From Halpernia frigidisoli (GTDB lineage: Bacteria; Bacteroidota; Bacteroidia; Flavobacteriales; Weeksellaceae): a stretch of DNA of 64,000 bases. Below, one piece after another: positions 1 through 7,534 of this stretch. The notes below the pieces were generated by a model. It saw nothing but the letters and a program-made list of their open reading frames with translations, made no database searches and was not told the DNA's origin. The stretch spans positions 1-64,000 of the forward strand of contig NZ_FOQT01000005.1 of the NCBI RefSeq assembly GCF_900113805.1, in the 5' to 3' direction. Position 1 is the first letter of the stretch, and every line of letters starts with the position of its first letter. The translations under genes and the position numbers were made by a program.

Positions 1-110
1 AAATCGCAAGTTTGACGATTTTAGATGTTCCGAACATTATTTTTAATAGAGAAAGTCCGCGTTAAGGCCGCACCATCGCCAATACGCAAAACGTTGCAAG
101 AAACCATATA
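1..110. repeat. Imperfect inverted-repeat intergenic element, copy 1 (left part outside window)
   Basis: The right half matches the element at 2661-2794 closely, sharing the tract around GCGTTAAGGCCGCACCATCG and the end CCAATACGCAAAACGTTG. The left arm would lie upstream of the window. It marks the left boundary of the SDP-like gene block. The function is unknown. It could be a recombination site, a miniature mobile element or a bidirectional terminator. Confidence 0.6.
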
Positions 111-180
111 ACAAACAACGGTTAAAAAAGAGGCTAACCTTCTCAGAAAATGCGAATATTAATAAACCTGCTAATTAATG

Positions 181-209
181 TTTGTATCAAAGCAGAAAAA
201 TTAATTTAT
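181..209 (+). promoter_or_regulatory. Candidate Bacteroidota promoter for the SDP-like operon
   Basis: TTTG at 181-184 is followed after 17 nt by TAATTTAT at 202-209, a partial match to the TAnnTTTG -7 box. The position, 13 nt upstream of the first start codon, fits a short leader. The match is imperfect in AT-rich DNA, so this is tentative. Confidence 0.3.
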
Positions 210-221
210 AAAATTTAAAAC

Positions 222-956
222 ATGAAAAAAATTAGAAGAATTTCACAAAACCCTTATTTCATTGTACTAATACTGTTCAATTTCCTATTTGTAAGTTGCA
301 ATAGGTCGAATGACGTGGATAATTTTGAAAAACCAGAGGAAGTTTCTGGAAAAGTACTTTTTAATGAAATTGTATTTGGTACTTCAAATAAATTAAATCT
401 TGACCATGTAAACGAAATGAATGCCATTACGGGTACTTTGGATAAAAAACAAAAAGATTTATATATTAAGACAATAAATAAAATAGATGATAAAATTTTG
501 GAGCAAAATCCCAAATATTTTGATGAATTTAAAAGTGATTTATATTCCAAAGATCACTATAGAATTTCGGCGTCAATTGAAGACTTAAAAACTGTAATCG
601 AAAAAGCTTTAATGGCAATTCCAGAATTGCGAGATAGCTATGTTCTTGGAATGAAAATAGCAAAAAATGTTGATGTAAAGGTTTTTACAAATGAGGATGG
701 AACTTTAAATCAACAAGCTTTCAAAGATTATATGCAAAAAGAATATGGAGATAAAGAAATTGAAAGTCTGATTGGACCAACATTTATCGGAGTTGCTGTT
801 TATATTGCTTTAGCCGTCTCGGTAGGTGTTGCAGTAAATATTGGTGCATTCGTCTTTTGCTATTATTATGTTAGAAATAATTGTAACAAAATGGATTTAA
901 GTAACAGCAAATTAAAAAATGAAATATTGGTTAATCAAATTTATGAGAAACTTTAA
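222..956 (+). CDS. sdpC: SdpC-like antimicrobial peptide precursor (lipoprotein-type signal)
   Basis: This is probably the toxin precursor of an SDP-type antimicrobial system. The 244-aa protein has an N-terminal signal ending in a lipobox, FVSC, with Cys26. From about residue 41 it follows the layout of Bacillus SdpC as I recall it: SG-x3-F followed by a ...FG motif, then a helical region with a stretch like NPKYFDEFKSDLYSKD, comparable to QPQYMDELKQSIDSKD in SdpC. The C-terminal part contains a strongly hydrophobic, Gly/Ala/Val-rich segment (about 187-216), the counterpart of the mature SDP peptide. Two cysteines, Cys213 and Cys221, flank its end. Bacillus SDP carries a disulfide near its N-terminus, so the geometry differs. 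The genes immediately downstream are sdpA-, sdpB- and sdpI-like, which strongly supports the call. A lipobox on such a toxin is unusual. Confidence 0.72.
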   Translation: MKKIRRISQNPYFIVLILFNFLFVSCNRSNDVDNFEKPEEVSGKVLFNEIVFGTSNKLNLDHVNEMNAITGTLDKKQKDLYIKTINKIDDKILEQNPKYFDEFKSDLYSKDHYRISASIEDLKTVIEKALMAIPELRDSYVLGMKIAKNVDVKVFTNEDGTLNQQAFKDYMQKEYGDKEIESLIGPTFIGVAVYIALAVSVGVAVNIGAFVFCYYYVRNNCNKMDLSNSKLKNEILVNQIYEKL

Positions 957-1464
957 AAAATTATGTTTATCTAATTTACATTTATTAATCACTATTGGTA
1001 TTGTTTTTATTGTTCTAACTTCATTTAATAATGAAAATGGATTTCATTTTAATGATAAAACAGTTATTATTAAAAACGCAATACCACAAGGGTGGGCATT
1101 TTTCACGAGAAATGCTCGTGAGAACGAAATAATGCTTTACAAATTTGATAAAAATAAACTTCGTTGTATCAATACCAGTTCATCTCTAAATTTATATTTA
1201 ATTTTCGGATTAAAAAGAAATAATAGGAGAGTAAGTTTTGCAATGGGGTCAGTTTTTAGCACGCCTGTAAAATGGAGGAAATTTACTAATAACGAAGAAG
1301 TTTTTGCTGATAAAAACTTCAATACATTCCGATTTGGTCATAATTCTGATTCGAAATTAAAGACAGGCAATTACGTCGCTGTAAGTGAAGAACGAATTCC
1401 TTGGGCATGGGCATCAAATTTTAAATCACCAAAAAAATATTATTATAAATTTACTATTAAATGA
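919..1464 (+). CDS. sdpA: SdpA family antimicrobial peptide system protein
   Basis: A 181-aa protein with one N-terminal membrane segment (about 19-36) and a soluble remainder. It carries the SdpA hallmark IPQGWAFFTRNARE (about residues 55-68) and a later conserved-looking IPWAWASNF stretch. In Bacillus, SdpA acts with SdpB to process and export pro-SDP. The same job is inferred here. The reading frame overlaps the end of the sdpC-like gene by 38 nt. An alternative ATG at 943 would shorten the overlap to 14 nt and is equally plausible. The stop overlaps the start of the sdpB-like gene, so translation is probably coupled. The identification rests on recalled motifs and gene order. Confidence 0.78.
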   Translation: MKYWLIKFMRNFKKLCLSNLHLLITIGIVFIVLTSFNNENGFHFNDKTVIIKNAIPQGWAFFTRNARENEIMLYKFDKNKLRCINTSSSLNLYLIFGLKRNNRRVSFAMGSVFSTPVKWRKFTNNEEVFADKNFNTFRFGHNSDSKLKTGNYVAVSEERIPWAWASNFKSPKKYYYKFTIK

Positions 1465-2321
1465 AAGTTTCATTAAATGCATATAACATTTGCAGAACTA
1501 GTTTAGCCATAGGAACTTTATTAACACTTATATCTAATTCAAATTACACGTTGTTTGGTAATAATCCGCCCGAAGTTAGTTTTACATATTATAATGCAAG
1601 TTTATTTTTTATTTTAGGTAATACCATTCTGGCGAAATTTTTTGCCATTATGGTATTACTATTTGTTATTTCAGGATTCTACCCAAAATTTTCTGGAATT
1701 CTACATTGGTATGTAACATATAGTTTTTTGATTTCTTGTGATGTCTTTGACGGAGGTGACCAAATTGCGTCAAATTTAACACTATTACTTTTACCGCTTA
1801 CAGTACTAGACAAAAGCCAAAATCACTGGAATTCAAATGGAATCACATTCAATAGCAACTATTTTTTAAAGTTAATTCAAAAAATTTTTTACAATTTAAT
1901 TTTGGTACAGATTTGTGTAATTTACTTACATGCTTTTGTTGGTAAACTAGCGATTGAAGAATGGTCTAATGGCACCGCGGCTTATTATTGGCTAACTCAT
2001 AAGTATTTTGGTATTGCAGAACCTTTCAGAAATTTTGCTCAACATTTTTTAGCAAATGAATATATAACTACAATAATTACATGGGGAACAATTTTATTAG
2101 AATTTATTTTGGCATCATTTATATTTGTTAGTCAGAATGATAAAAGAAGAATTGTACTTTTTATTGTTGCGACAATATTTCACTTCAACATTCTAATATT
2201 TCATGGTTTAGCATCATTTTTCTTTATGATGTTAGCAGCGTCCAGCATTTACTTAATTCCTTTAAACAAAAATTATAATTTAAACTTTACATTATGGCAG
2301 AAAATATCCAAAACATTTTAA
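1461..2321 (+). CDS. sdpB: SdpB family multi-pass membrane protein (HTTM-like)
   Basis: A 286-aa polytopic membrane protein with roughly six to eight hydrophobic helices. The central stretch VYLHAFVGKLAIEEWSNGTA (about 153-172), followed by a YYW...HKYFG segment, resembles the SdpB/HTTM family, relatives of the membrane part of vitamin K-dependent carboxylases. In Bacillus, SdpB is needed with SdpA to turn pro-SDP into active toxin. The start overlaps the sdpA-like stop by 4 nt (ATGA arrangement), and the end overlaps the next gene by 28 nt, so the four genes form a tight operon. Base composition is markedly AT-rich. The biochemical step performed by SdpB homologues is not established. Confidence 0.78.
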   Translation: MKVSLNAYNICRTSLAIGTLLTLISNSNYTLFGNNPPEVSFTYYNASLFFILGNTILAKFFAIMVLLFVISGFYPKFSGILHWYVTYSFLISCDVFDGGDQIASNLTLLLLPLTVLDKSQNHWNSNGITFNSNYFLKLIQKIFYNLILVQICVIYLHAFVGKLAIEEWSNGTAAYYWLTHKYFGIAEPFRNFAQHFLANEYITTIITWGTILLEFILASFIFVSQNDKRRIVLFIVATIFHFNILIFHGLASFFFMMLAASSIYLIPLNKNYNLNFTLWQKISKTF

Positions 2322-2623
2322 TTTTTGATTTATCAATTTTTAGTGTTATTCTACTATTCTATTTTTATAAACCAAAAGAAATTAATTATATGATAGGTTA
2401 TAGAACAAAATTGTCTATGAAAAATGAGAAAAATTGGGAATTTGCCCAATCATTTTTTACGAAGAAATGGATAATTACCATACCTATAATTTTAATTACC
2501 CAAATACCTGTTATTTTTGGTGTTTATCCAAAATCTATTTTAATTATTTCAGGAGTGCAGTTTACAATATTATCTGTCTATGCGATAATCATTACTGAAA
2601 AAGAATTAAAGAAACTAAACTAA
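2294..2623 (+). CDS. sdpI: SdpI family protein, probable self-immunity factor
   Basis: A small 109-aa protein with three predicted membrane helices (about 8-24, 55-74, 82-101). Between helices 1 and 2 lies the SdpI signature: MIGYRTKLSMKNEKNWEFAQ (about 33-52). Bacillus SdpI protects the producer from SDP and also sequesters the repressor SdpR. The protein here corresponds only to the C-terminal SdpI domain and lacks the extra N-terminal membrane region of the Bacillus protein. No SdpR-like regulator is visible downstream, and the upstream side lies outside the window. As last gene of the sdpCABI-like unit it is the natural immunity candidate. The immunity role is inferred. Confidence 0.82.
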   Translation: MAENIQNILIFDLSIFSVILLFYFYKPKEINYMIGYRTKLSMKNEKNWEFAQSFFTKKWIITIPIILITQIPVIFGVYPKSILIISGVQFTILSVYAIIITEKELKKLN

Positions 2624-2660
2624 ATATTCGTAACAAGTCGAAACACTTCGGAATATGGCA

Positions 2661-2794
2661 TCTTGCAACATCGTATTGGCAATAGTGCGGAGGAATCGTT
2701 AGTTTAACCACTTTAGATTTTCCGAAGATTAATTTATATTAAGAAAGTTTCCGCGTTAAAGCCGCACCATCGCCAATACGCAAACCGTTGGCAG
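2661..2794. repeat. Imperfect inverted-repeat intergenic element, copy 2
   Basis: The left arm CAACATCGTATTGGCAATAG, continuing into TGCGG, pairs with the right arm CCGCACCATCGCCAATACGC, continuing to AAACCGTTG. A few bases in the right arm are unpaired. The interior is about 80 nt. The right half is nearly identical to copy 1. It separates the SDP block from the GLPGLI block. The rest of the 2624-2975 gap is AT-rich with no further gene recognised. Confidence 0.75.
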
Positions 2795-2975
2795 AAAATT
2801 CATAAGAAAAGTTATCAAAAAATCGAAAGTGGAACTTTGATTCACGCTTTTAGATAATACTTGAAACGCTTTGATACCAAAGTACCTATTTGAATTGAAA
2901 ACCAGCGGTCGGACTAACCGAAACAGCGACCTTAAGAAACCTGAAAGTAGGTATATTTTAAATAAAAAATTTTAT

Positions 2976-3227
2976 ATGAAAAAATTATTTTTTTCTGTAG
3001 TTGCGACTACGCTTTTGTCAATGAATCTTTCTGCGGTTGAAAGTAATTCTACAGTTGTGACAAAAGATAATGTTACATTTTCGAAAGGAACTTGTACTAT
3101 GACTTTTACAGCTTATGGTAGTGATGGCTCAACTTATACTTGGACTGAAACTTATTGGGCATACAGTTACCAAAATTGTCAAGATTTAGGGAAATACAGA
3201 TTAGACGAACTTAATGAAGGTAATTAA
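2976..3227 (+). CDS. Small secreted protein with a cysteine pair, unknown function
   Basis: An 83-aa protein starting MKKLFFSVVATTLLSMNLSA, a clear Sec signal peptide of about 20 residues. The frame is open further upstream to 2871, but that extension has no signal-like character, so I chose the ATG at 2976. The mature part, about 60 residues, is rich in Thr, Tyr, Ser and Trp and has two cysteines about 29 residues apart (in GTCTMTF and YQNCQDLG). I do not recognise a family. It precedes two GLPGLI-family genes but is separated from them by a strong hairpin. The size and secretion are compatible with a structural or signalling peptide, but nothing proves this. Confidence 0.6.
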   Translation: MKKLFFSVVATTLLSMNLSAVESNSTVVTKDNVTFSKGTCTMTFTAYGSDGSTYTWTETYWAYSYQNCQDLGKYRLDELNEGN

Positions 3228-3253
3228 AACTTAATTAAAATCTAATTAAAATC

Positions 3254-3285
3254 TGTGGTAGTAATTATCTCTACCACATTTTTAT
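3254..3285 (+). terminator. Rho-independent terminator or attenuator
   Basis: An 8-bp perfect stem TGTGGTAG / CTACCACA with a 9-nt loop is followed by ATTTTTATA. It lies between the small secreted protein gene and the first GLPGLI gene, so it may end that transcript or reduce read-through. Confidence 0.7.
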
Positions 3286-3301
3286 ATCTAAATTTAATAA
3301 A

Positions 3302-4057
3302 ATGAGAAAATCAATTTTTATATTATTTTTAATATCAAATATAATCCTTGCTCAAAATTTACATGTCGAATATTTAAATCAGACGTCGAAATATACAAAT
3401 TTTAAAGAGGATTTATATATTTCTAATAATAAGGTGCTCAGCATTCGAGATTCAATCGTTAATAATAGTTTTGATGAAAAAAAAGCAATGAATTCAGGAA
3501 CCAACGAAGCAGCATTCTTTATAAAGGAGAAACTACATAAAATTATCTATTACAAAAACTTTGATAATAAAGTGATCTTTAACAACTATATTAATGGTAC
3601 TAACTATTACATAGAAGACCTGTTGCCAAAAATAAATTGGAATACGAGCTATAAGGAAACTAAAACAATTGCAGGATATCTTTGCAATAAAGCAACTTTA
3701 GAATTTCGCGGTTCAAACATTATTGCATTTTATTCTAAAAAATTGAATTATAATAGCGGTCCATATAAATTTCAAGGACTAAATGGTTTAATTTTAGAAA
3801 TTCGTGATAATGATAATCCTGAATTTAATTCATGGATAGCTATTTCAGTTGAAGAAAATAATCAAAGCAAAGTAGAAACCCCATCATTGCCAGAGAATGT
3901 AAAAACAATAAGCCTGAAAGATTTTTTAGAATTAAAAAATCAGGAAAATGAAAAAAAGTTTAATAAAATGATTGGAGGTGCACCTTCTGGAACGGTATTT
4001 ACCAATAAAAAAATTATTAGAGGAGGAATAGAAAAAAATTATGAGTGGGAAAAATAA
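3302..4057 (+). CDS. GLPGLI family secreted protein (first of pair)
   Basis: A 251-aa protein with an N-terminal signal peptide ending near ILAQN. The family-defining segment is seen as GPYKFQGLNGLILEIRD (about residues 155-171), where the usual GLPGLI reads GLNGLI. GLPGLI proteins (TIGR01200) are common, uncharacterised exported proteins of Bacteroidota. The stop overlaps the start of a second family member by 17 nt, so the two are probably co-transcribed. They share the typical layout: N-terminal beta-rich region, the GPxKFxGLxGLILEIxD motif, and a charged tail. The exact function is unknown. Confidence 0.85.
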   Translation: MRKSIFILFLISNIILAQNLHVEYLNQTSKYTNFKEDLYISNNKVLSIRDSIVNNSFDEKKAMNSGTNEAAFFIKEKLHKIIYYKNFDNKVIFNNYINGTNYYIEDLLPKINWNTSYKETKTIAGYLCNKATLEFRGSNIIAFYSKKLNYNSGPYKFQGLNGLILEIRDNDNPEFNSWIAISVEENNQSKVETPSLPENVKTISLKDFLELKNQENEKKFNKMIGGAPSGTVFTNKKIIRGGIEKNYEWEK

Positions 4058-4883
4058 ATTGCTCTTTGTGTTTTTAATTTTATTTTTAAATACAATAGTT
4101 GCAGCGCAAGAGTTTAGAGTAATGTATAATTACAGTTTCAAAAAAGATTCAACTAATAATTTTGTTGAAAGTGAAATGATGGTATTAGATACTGAAGATA
4201 AAGGTTCGGTCTTTTATAGTTATCCTAAATATAAATATGATTCTATTTCCATAGCAAAACATAAAAAAAATGAAAATGTTGTGGAGGCAGACAATTCTAA
4301 AATTCAATTTTTTGTAGAAAAAAAATATCCAAATTTCGAATTGGTATTTCATACAACTTTAGGTTCAACAAATTATGCAGTAAACGACAGCACAAAAATT
4401 AAATGGAAATTAGAACCAGAAAGAAAAATATTAAAAGGTTTTCCAGTTCAAAAAGCAATTGCAAATTTTGGAAATAGAGACTGGGTTGCTTGGTATTCAA
4501 AAGAAATTCCAATTAATGATGGACCATTTAAATTTTTTGGATTACCTGGATTAATTTTAGAAATTGAAGATTCAAAATCTAATCATAAATTTGAATTTTT
4601 AGGTATTGAAAAAAATTCATATGGGTATAACAATTTCTTCAAAATAAATAAGTTAAATGAAAAAGAATTAAGTAGTGAAGACTTTAATAAACAGTGGAAA
4701 ATTTATAAGAAAGACCCTGCCAAAGACACAAAATTTTCACTTTTGAATTCTAAACTTGGATATAGTATTAATTATGATGGAAAAGATTACTCAATTTCTG
4801 ATATGATTCGGATTGAGGAAGAAAGGCAAAAAGAAAAAATAAAACGTGATAACAATTTTATCGAACTTTCGCTATACAAATAA
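4041..4883 (+). CDS. GLPGLI family secreted protein (second of pair)
   Basis: A 280-aa protein with a signal peptide ending near VAAQE. It contains the canonical motif in the context GPFKFFGLPGLILEIED (about 163-179) and the preceding WVAWYSKEIPINDG element typical of this family. The C-terminus is lysine/glutamate-rich. It overlaps the upstream paralogue and ends just before an inverted-repeat element, completing the second cassette-like block. Family membership is secure. The biological role is not known. Confidence 0.9.
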   Translation: MSGKNKLLFVFLILFLNTIVAAQEFRVMYNYSFKKDSTNNFVESEMMVLDTEDKGSVFYSYPKYKYDSISIAKHKKNENVVEADNSKIQFFVEKKYPNFELVFHTTLGSTNYAVNDSTKIKWKLEPERKILKGFPVQKAIANFGNRDWVAWYSKEIPINDGPFKFFGLPGLILEIEDSKSNHKFEFLGIEKNSYGYNNFFKINKLNEKELSSEDFNKQWKIYKKDPAKDTKFSLLNSKLGYSINYDGKDYSISDMIRIEEERQKEKIKRDNNFIELSLYK

Positions 4884-4893
4884 AGAATCTTCT

Positions 4894-4977
4894 GCCAACA
4901 TGGTATTTGCAAAAGAAGCCCCAAATTTACTCTGTGAATAGGGGCTTTCTTCGCAAATACCCAACCGTTATGCGACA
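4894..4977. repeat. Imperfect inverted-repeat intergenic element, copy 3 (short form)
   Basis: GGTATTTGCAAAAGAAGCCCC pairs with GGGGCTTTCTTCGCAAATAC, and the element ends in CCAACCGTTATGCGAC. The outer ends (CCAACA... and ...ACCGTTATG) resemble copies 2 and 4, while the interior is shorter and different. The strong hairpin could also terminate the GLPGLI transcript. Confidence 0.7.
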
Positions 4978-4992
4978 TTTTAAATAAATACT

Positions 4993-5472
4993 ATGAAAAT
5001 TAAAATCTTTTACTCAATTTTAGTATTTCTCACCTTTTCGCCTTTATTATTCAGTCAGAAAAATATTGCTAAAAATTATAAAACAGAAAAATTTAATATT
5101 GCGATATTTCCTAAATCGTATGGAAAATTTTTGCCGAAAAATCGTTTTACACCTTCTAAAATAGAAATTGATAAAGCAGAATTAAAATTACTAACAGAAC
5201 TTAAAGTAATAAATAAAAATCACATAAATCAATCGTCAGGTCCCGTAATTGAGGAAAATCTAATTAAATATAAGCGACAGTATTTTGGATGTATTGATAA
5301 AGACGGAAAAAAGTATCTTTTAATCAATTCTTTTTTGAGTGACAATGAAAAACCAAAGATGTGGTTAAATACATTTTATTTGGTTAACGATGGTGGAAGT
5401 TATTATTGGCAAATAAAATATTACATTAACGATGATGAACTAAAAGATTTACATGTAAATGGTTTTGGTTAA
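4993..5472 (+). CDS. Secreted protein of unknown function
   Basis: A 159-aa protein with an N-terminal signal peptide (MKIKIFYSILVFLTFSPLLF, cleavage probably after residue 21). The mature region is basic and lacks cysteines apart from one in YFGCIDKDG. It shows a beta-rich pattern ending in SYYWQIKYYINDD. I recognise no family. It stands alone between inverted-repeat elements 3 and 4, in the same orientation as the other cassette-like genes, which suggests separate acquisition. Confidence 0.6.
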   Translation: MKIKIFYSILVFLTFSPLLFSQKNIAKNYKTEKFNIAIFPKSYGKFLPKNRFTPSKIEIDKAELKLLTELKVINKNHINQSSGPVIEENLIKYKRQYFGCIDKDGKKYLLINSFLSDNEKPKMWLNTFYLVNDGGSYYWQIKYYINDDELKDLHVNGFG

Positions 5473-5483
5473 AAAAACGAACG

Positions 5484-5612
5484 CACAACAGCGGTTTTGC
5501 AATAGTGCGGAATTTTCGCAAAGTTTAAAGATTTCAGATTTTCCGAAGTTTCGTTTATAATAGAAAAGTTTTGCATTTTTAGCCGCAACATCGCCAAACG
5601 CCAAAACGCTAA
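5484..5612. repeat. Imperfect inverted-repeat intergenic element, copy 4
   Basis: The left arm reads CACAACAGCGGTTTTGCAAT, then AGTGCGG. The right arm reads AGCCGCAACATCGCCAAACG, then CCAAAACGCT. The interior shares ATTTTCCGAAG with copy 2. It ends the accessory region. The first tyrosine catabolism gene starts about 130 nt later. Confidence 0.7.
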
Positions 5613-5740
5613 AATAGATTTTAGCATATAAATATCTTCTACCGAAATAAAAAAGCACATTTAAAAATCAAGAAAGCCTCAAAATCAGACCTTTCAATTC
5701 TTTATAAATTTTGTAAATTTCACTCATAAAATTAAACAAG

Positions 5741-6871
5741 ATGTCCACACTTACTTTCGCCGAAAAAATAGCACAAGCCGAGAATTTCTTGCCGATCAAC
5801 GGTACAGATTATTTAGAATTTTACGTCGGTAATGCGAAACAGGCGGCGCATTATTATAAAACGGCTTTTGGTTTTCAAAGTCTAGCTTACTCAGGTCCTG
5901 AAACCGGAAATCGCGAAAGTGTTTCATACGTTTTAAAACAAGGGAAAATAAAACTGGTTTTAACTTCAGGTTTAAATTCCAGTTCGCCAATTGTAGAACA
6001 TCAAAAAATTCACGGTGACGGCGTTAAAATTTTGGCACTCTGGGTAGATGATGCTTACAGCGCGTATGAAGAAACCACAAAACGTGGCGCAAAAATGTAC
6101 ATGGAACCAACCACTATTTCAGACGAAAACGGAGAAGTAAGAATGTCGGGAATATACACTTACGGCGAAACTGTCCACATGTTCATCGAAAGAAAAAACT
6201 ATTCTGGTGAATTTATGCCAGGTTTTGTAAAATGGGAAAGCGACTACAATCCTACTGATGTCGGACTTTTATACGTAGATCATTGTGTAGGAAATGTAGG
6301 TTGGAACAGAATGATTCCTGTGGTAAAATGGTATGAAGAAGTAATGGGATTTGTTAATATTTTATCCTTTGACGACAAACAGATCAATACAGAATATTCT
6401 GCTTTAATGTCAAAAGTAATGAGCAACGGGAACGGTTTTTCTAAATTCCCGATCAATGAACCAGCGGAAGGAAAGAAAAAATCCCAAATTGAAGAATATC
6501 TGGATTTTTATGAAGGCGAAGGCGTTCAACATATTGCTGTTGCAACAAAAGATATTATAAAAACTGTAACTGATTTAAAATCCAGAGGCGTAGAATTTCT
6601 TGGCGCACCGCCGGAAGCTTACTACAATATGATCCCGGAAAGAGTTGGCGTTATTGATGAAGATGTCAAAAAATTACAAGAACTGGGAATTTTAATTGAC
6701 CACGATGAAGAAGGTTATTTGCTTCAAATTTTTACAAAACCTGTAGAAGATCGCCCTACTCTTTTCTATGAAATCATCGAAAGACACGGCGCACAAAGTT
6801 TTGGCGCGGGTAACTTTAAAGCTCTATTTGAAGCGTTAGAAAAAGAACAGGAAAAAAGAGGTAATTTATAA
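5741..6871 (+). CDS. hpd: 4-hydroxyphenylpyruvate dioxygenase
   Basis: Converts 4-hydroxyphenylpyruvate to homogentisate with Fe(II) and O2, the second step of tyrosine breakdown. The 376-aa length fits. The two vicinal-oxygen-chelate halves are present, and the three iron ligands can be placed: His181 (VDHCVGNV), His264 (GVQHIAV) and Glu344 (FYEIIER), with the usual spacing of about 80 residues. The C-terminal region carries the expected GAQSFGAGNFKALFEA helix. It lies upstream of fahA, the last enzyme of the same route. The intervening enzyme, homogentisate dioxygenase, is not in the window. Confidence 0.96.
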   Translation: MSTLTFAEKIAQAENFLPINGTDYLEFYVGNAKQAAHYYKTAFGFQSLAYSGPETGNRESVSYVLKQGKIKLVLTSGLNSSSPIVEHQKIHGDGVKILALWVDDAYSAYEETTKRGAKMYMEPTTISDENGEVRMSGIYTYGETVHMFIERKNYSGEFMPGFVKWESDYNPTDVGLLYVDHCVGNVGWNRMIPVVKWYEEVMGFVNILSFDDKQINTEYSALMSKVMSNGNGFSKFPINEPAEGKKKSQIEEYLDFYEGEGVQHIAVATKDIIKTVTDLKSRGVEFLGAPPEAYYNMIPERVGVIDEDVKKLQELGILIDHDEEGYLLQIFTKPVEDRPTLFYEIIERHGAQSFGAGNFKALFEALEKEQEKRGNL

Positions 6872-6917
6872 TCAAATTTTTTGTTGGATATTTGCCGCTT
6901 AATTTTAAATAAAATTC

Positions 6918-7382
6918 ATGAAAAAAATATTGGTAACGGGTGTTCTCTTAATGGCCACTTTTAACCTGCAAGCACAAAATTTTGGCTCAATTTCCAAGAT
7001 TTTAGATAAACTGGAAGCAAACACTAAAACCCAGAAAGAATACGATAACTACAACATTGAAGGTAAAAAATTCTTTGTTCTAGTAAATGCAGATGATCAT
7101 TCTGAACGTCACATCATCGAATTTTTACCTGAAAATAAAGTTCAGATCATCGAGTTAATTGATGATAAAAAAACCGGCGATCAATTTTCTAATATTTTTA
7201 ATGGTGACATTGTCAGAAACCACAACAGTATTTCTGTTCGCGCTGATATTTTGGAAGGCGAAAAAATCGCAATGCCAAAAGTTTATAATTTACTTTTAAA
7301 TTTTTACAAAGGTTACTGGTATTTGATAGATATCAACACTAGAGAAAAATGGCTTGAAACCCACTATTTAGATAAAAAATAA
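6918..7382 (+). CDS. Small secreted protein of unknown function
   Basis: A 154-aa protein beginning with a Sec signal peptide (MKKILVTGVLLMATFNLQAQ). The mature part is a mixed charged domain with a WYLIDINTREKWLETHYL ending. No family is recognised. It follows hpd by 46 nt on the same strand and is followed by a hairpin terminator, so it probably shares the hpd transcript. A link to aromatic catabolism is suggested only by position. Confidence 0.6.
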   Translation: MKKILVTGVLLMATFNLQAQNFGSISKILDKLEANTKTQKEYDNYNIEGKKFFVLVNADDHSERHIIEFLPENKVQIIELIDDKKTGDQFSNIFNGDIVRNHNSISVRADILEGEKIAMPKVYNLLLNFYKGYWYLIDINTREKWLETHYLDKK

Positions 7383-7387
7383 CACAG

Positions 7388-7418
7388 ACTTTGCTTCTTC
7401 AACGGAGCAAAGTTTTTT
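7388..7418 (+). terminator. Rho-independent terminator
   Basis: The stem ACTTTGCT / AGCAAAGT encloses TCTTCAACGG and is followed by a T run. It ends the hpd transcript before fahA. Confidence 0.75.
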
Positions 7419-7534
7419 ATTTTCATAAATATTTCCTTTTTTTTTATGCTATCTCGCTATCTTCATTTGCTTGTTTGCAAGTTTTTTAATAGCGATTTCG
7501 TATCTTTTACACATTAATTTTAACATTAAATTTT

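Noticed and set aside
2871-2975. Longer N-terminus of the small secreted protein
   Set aside because: The upstream 35 codons would bury a perfect signal peptide starting at 2976.
2661-5612. Calling the inverted repeats true integron attC sites
   Set aside because: The ends do not match the GTTRRRY/RYYYAAC cores, no integrase is present in the window, and similar elements could be MITE-like or terminators. Kept only as a hypothesis.
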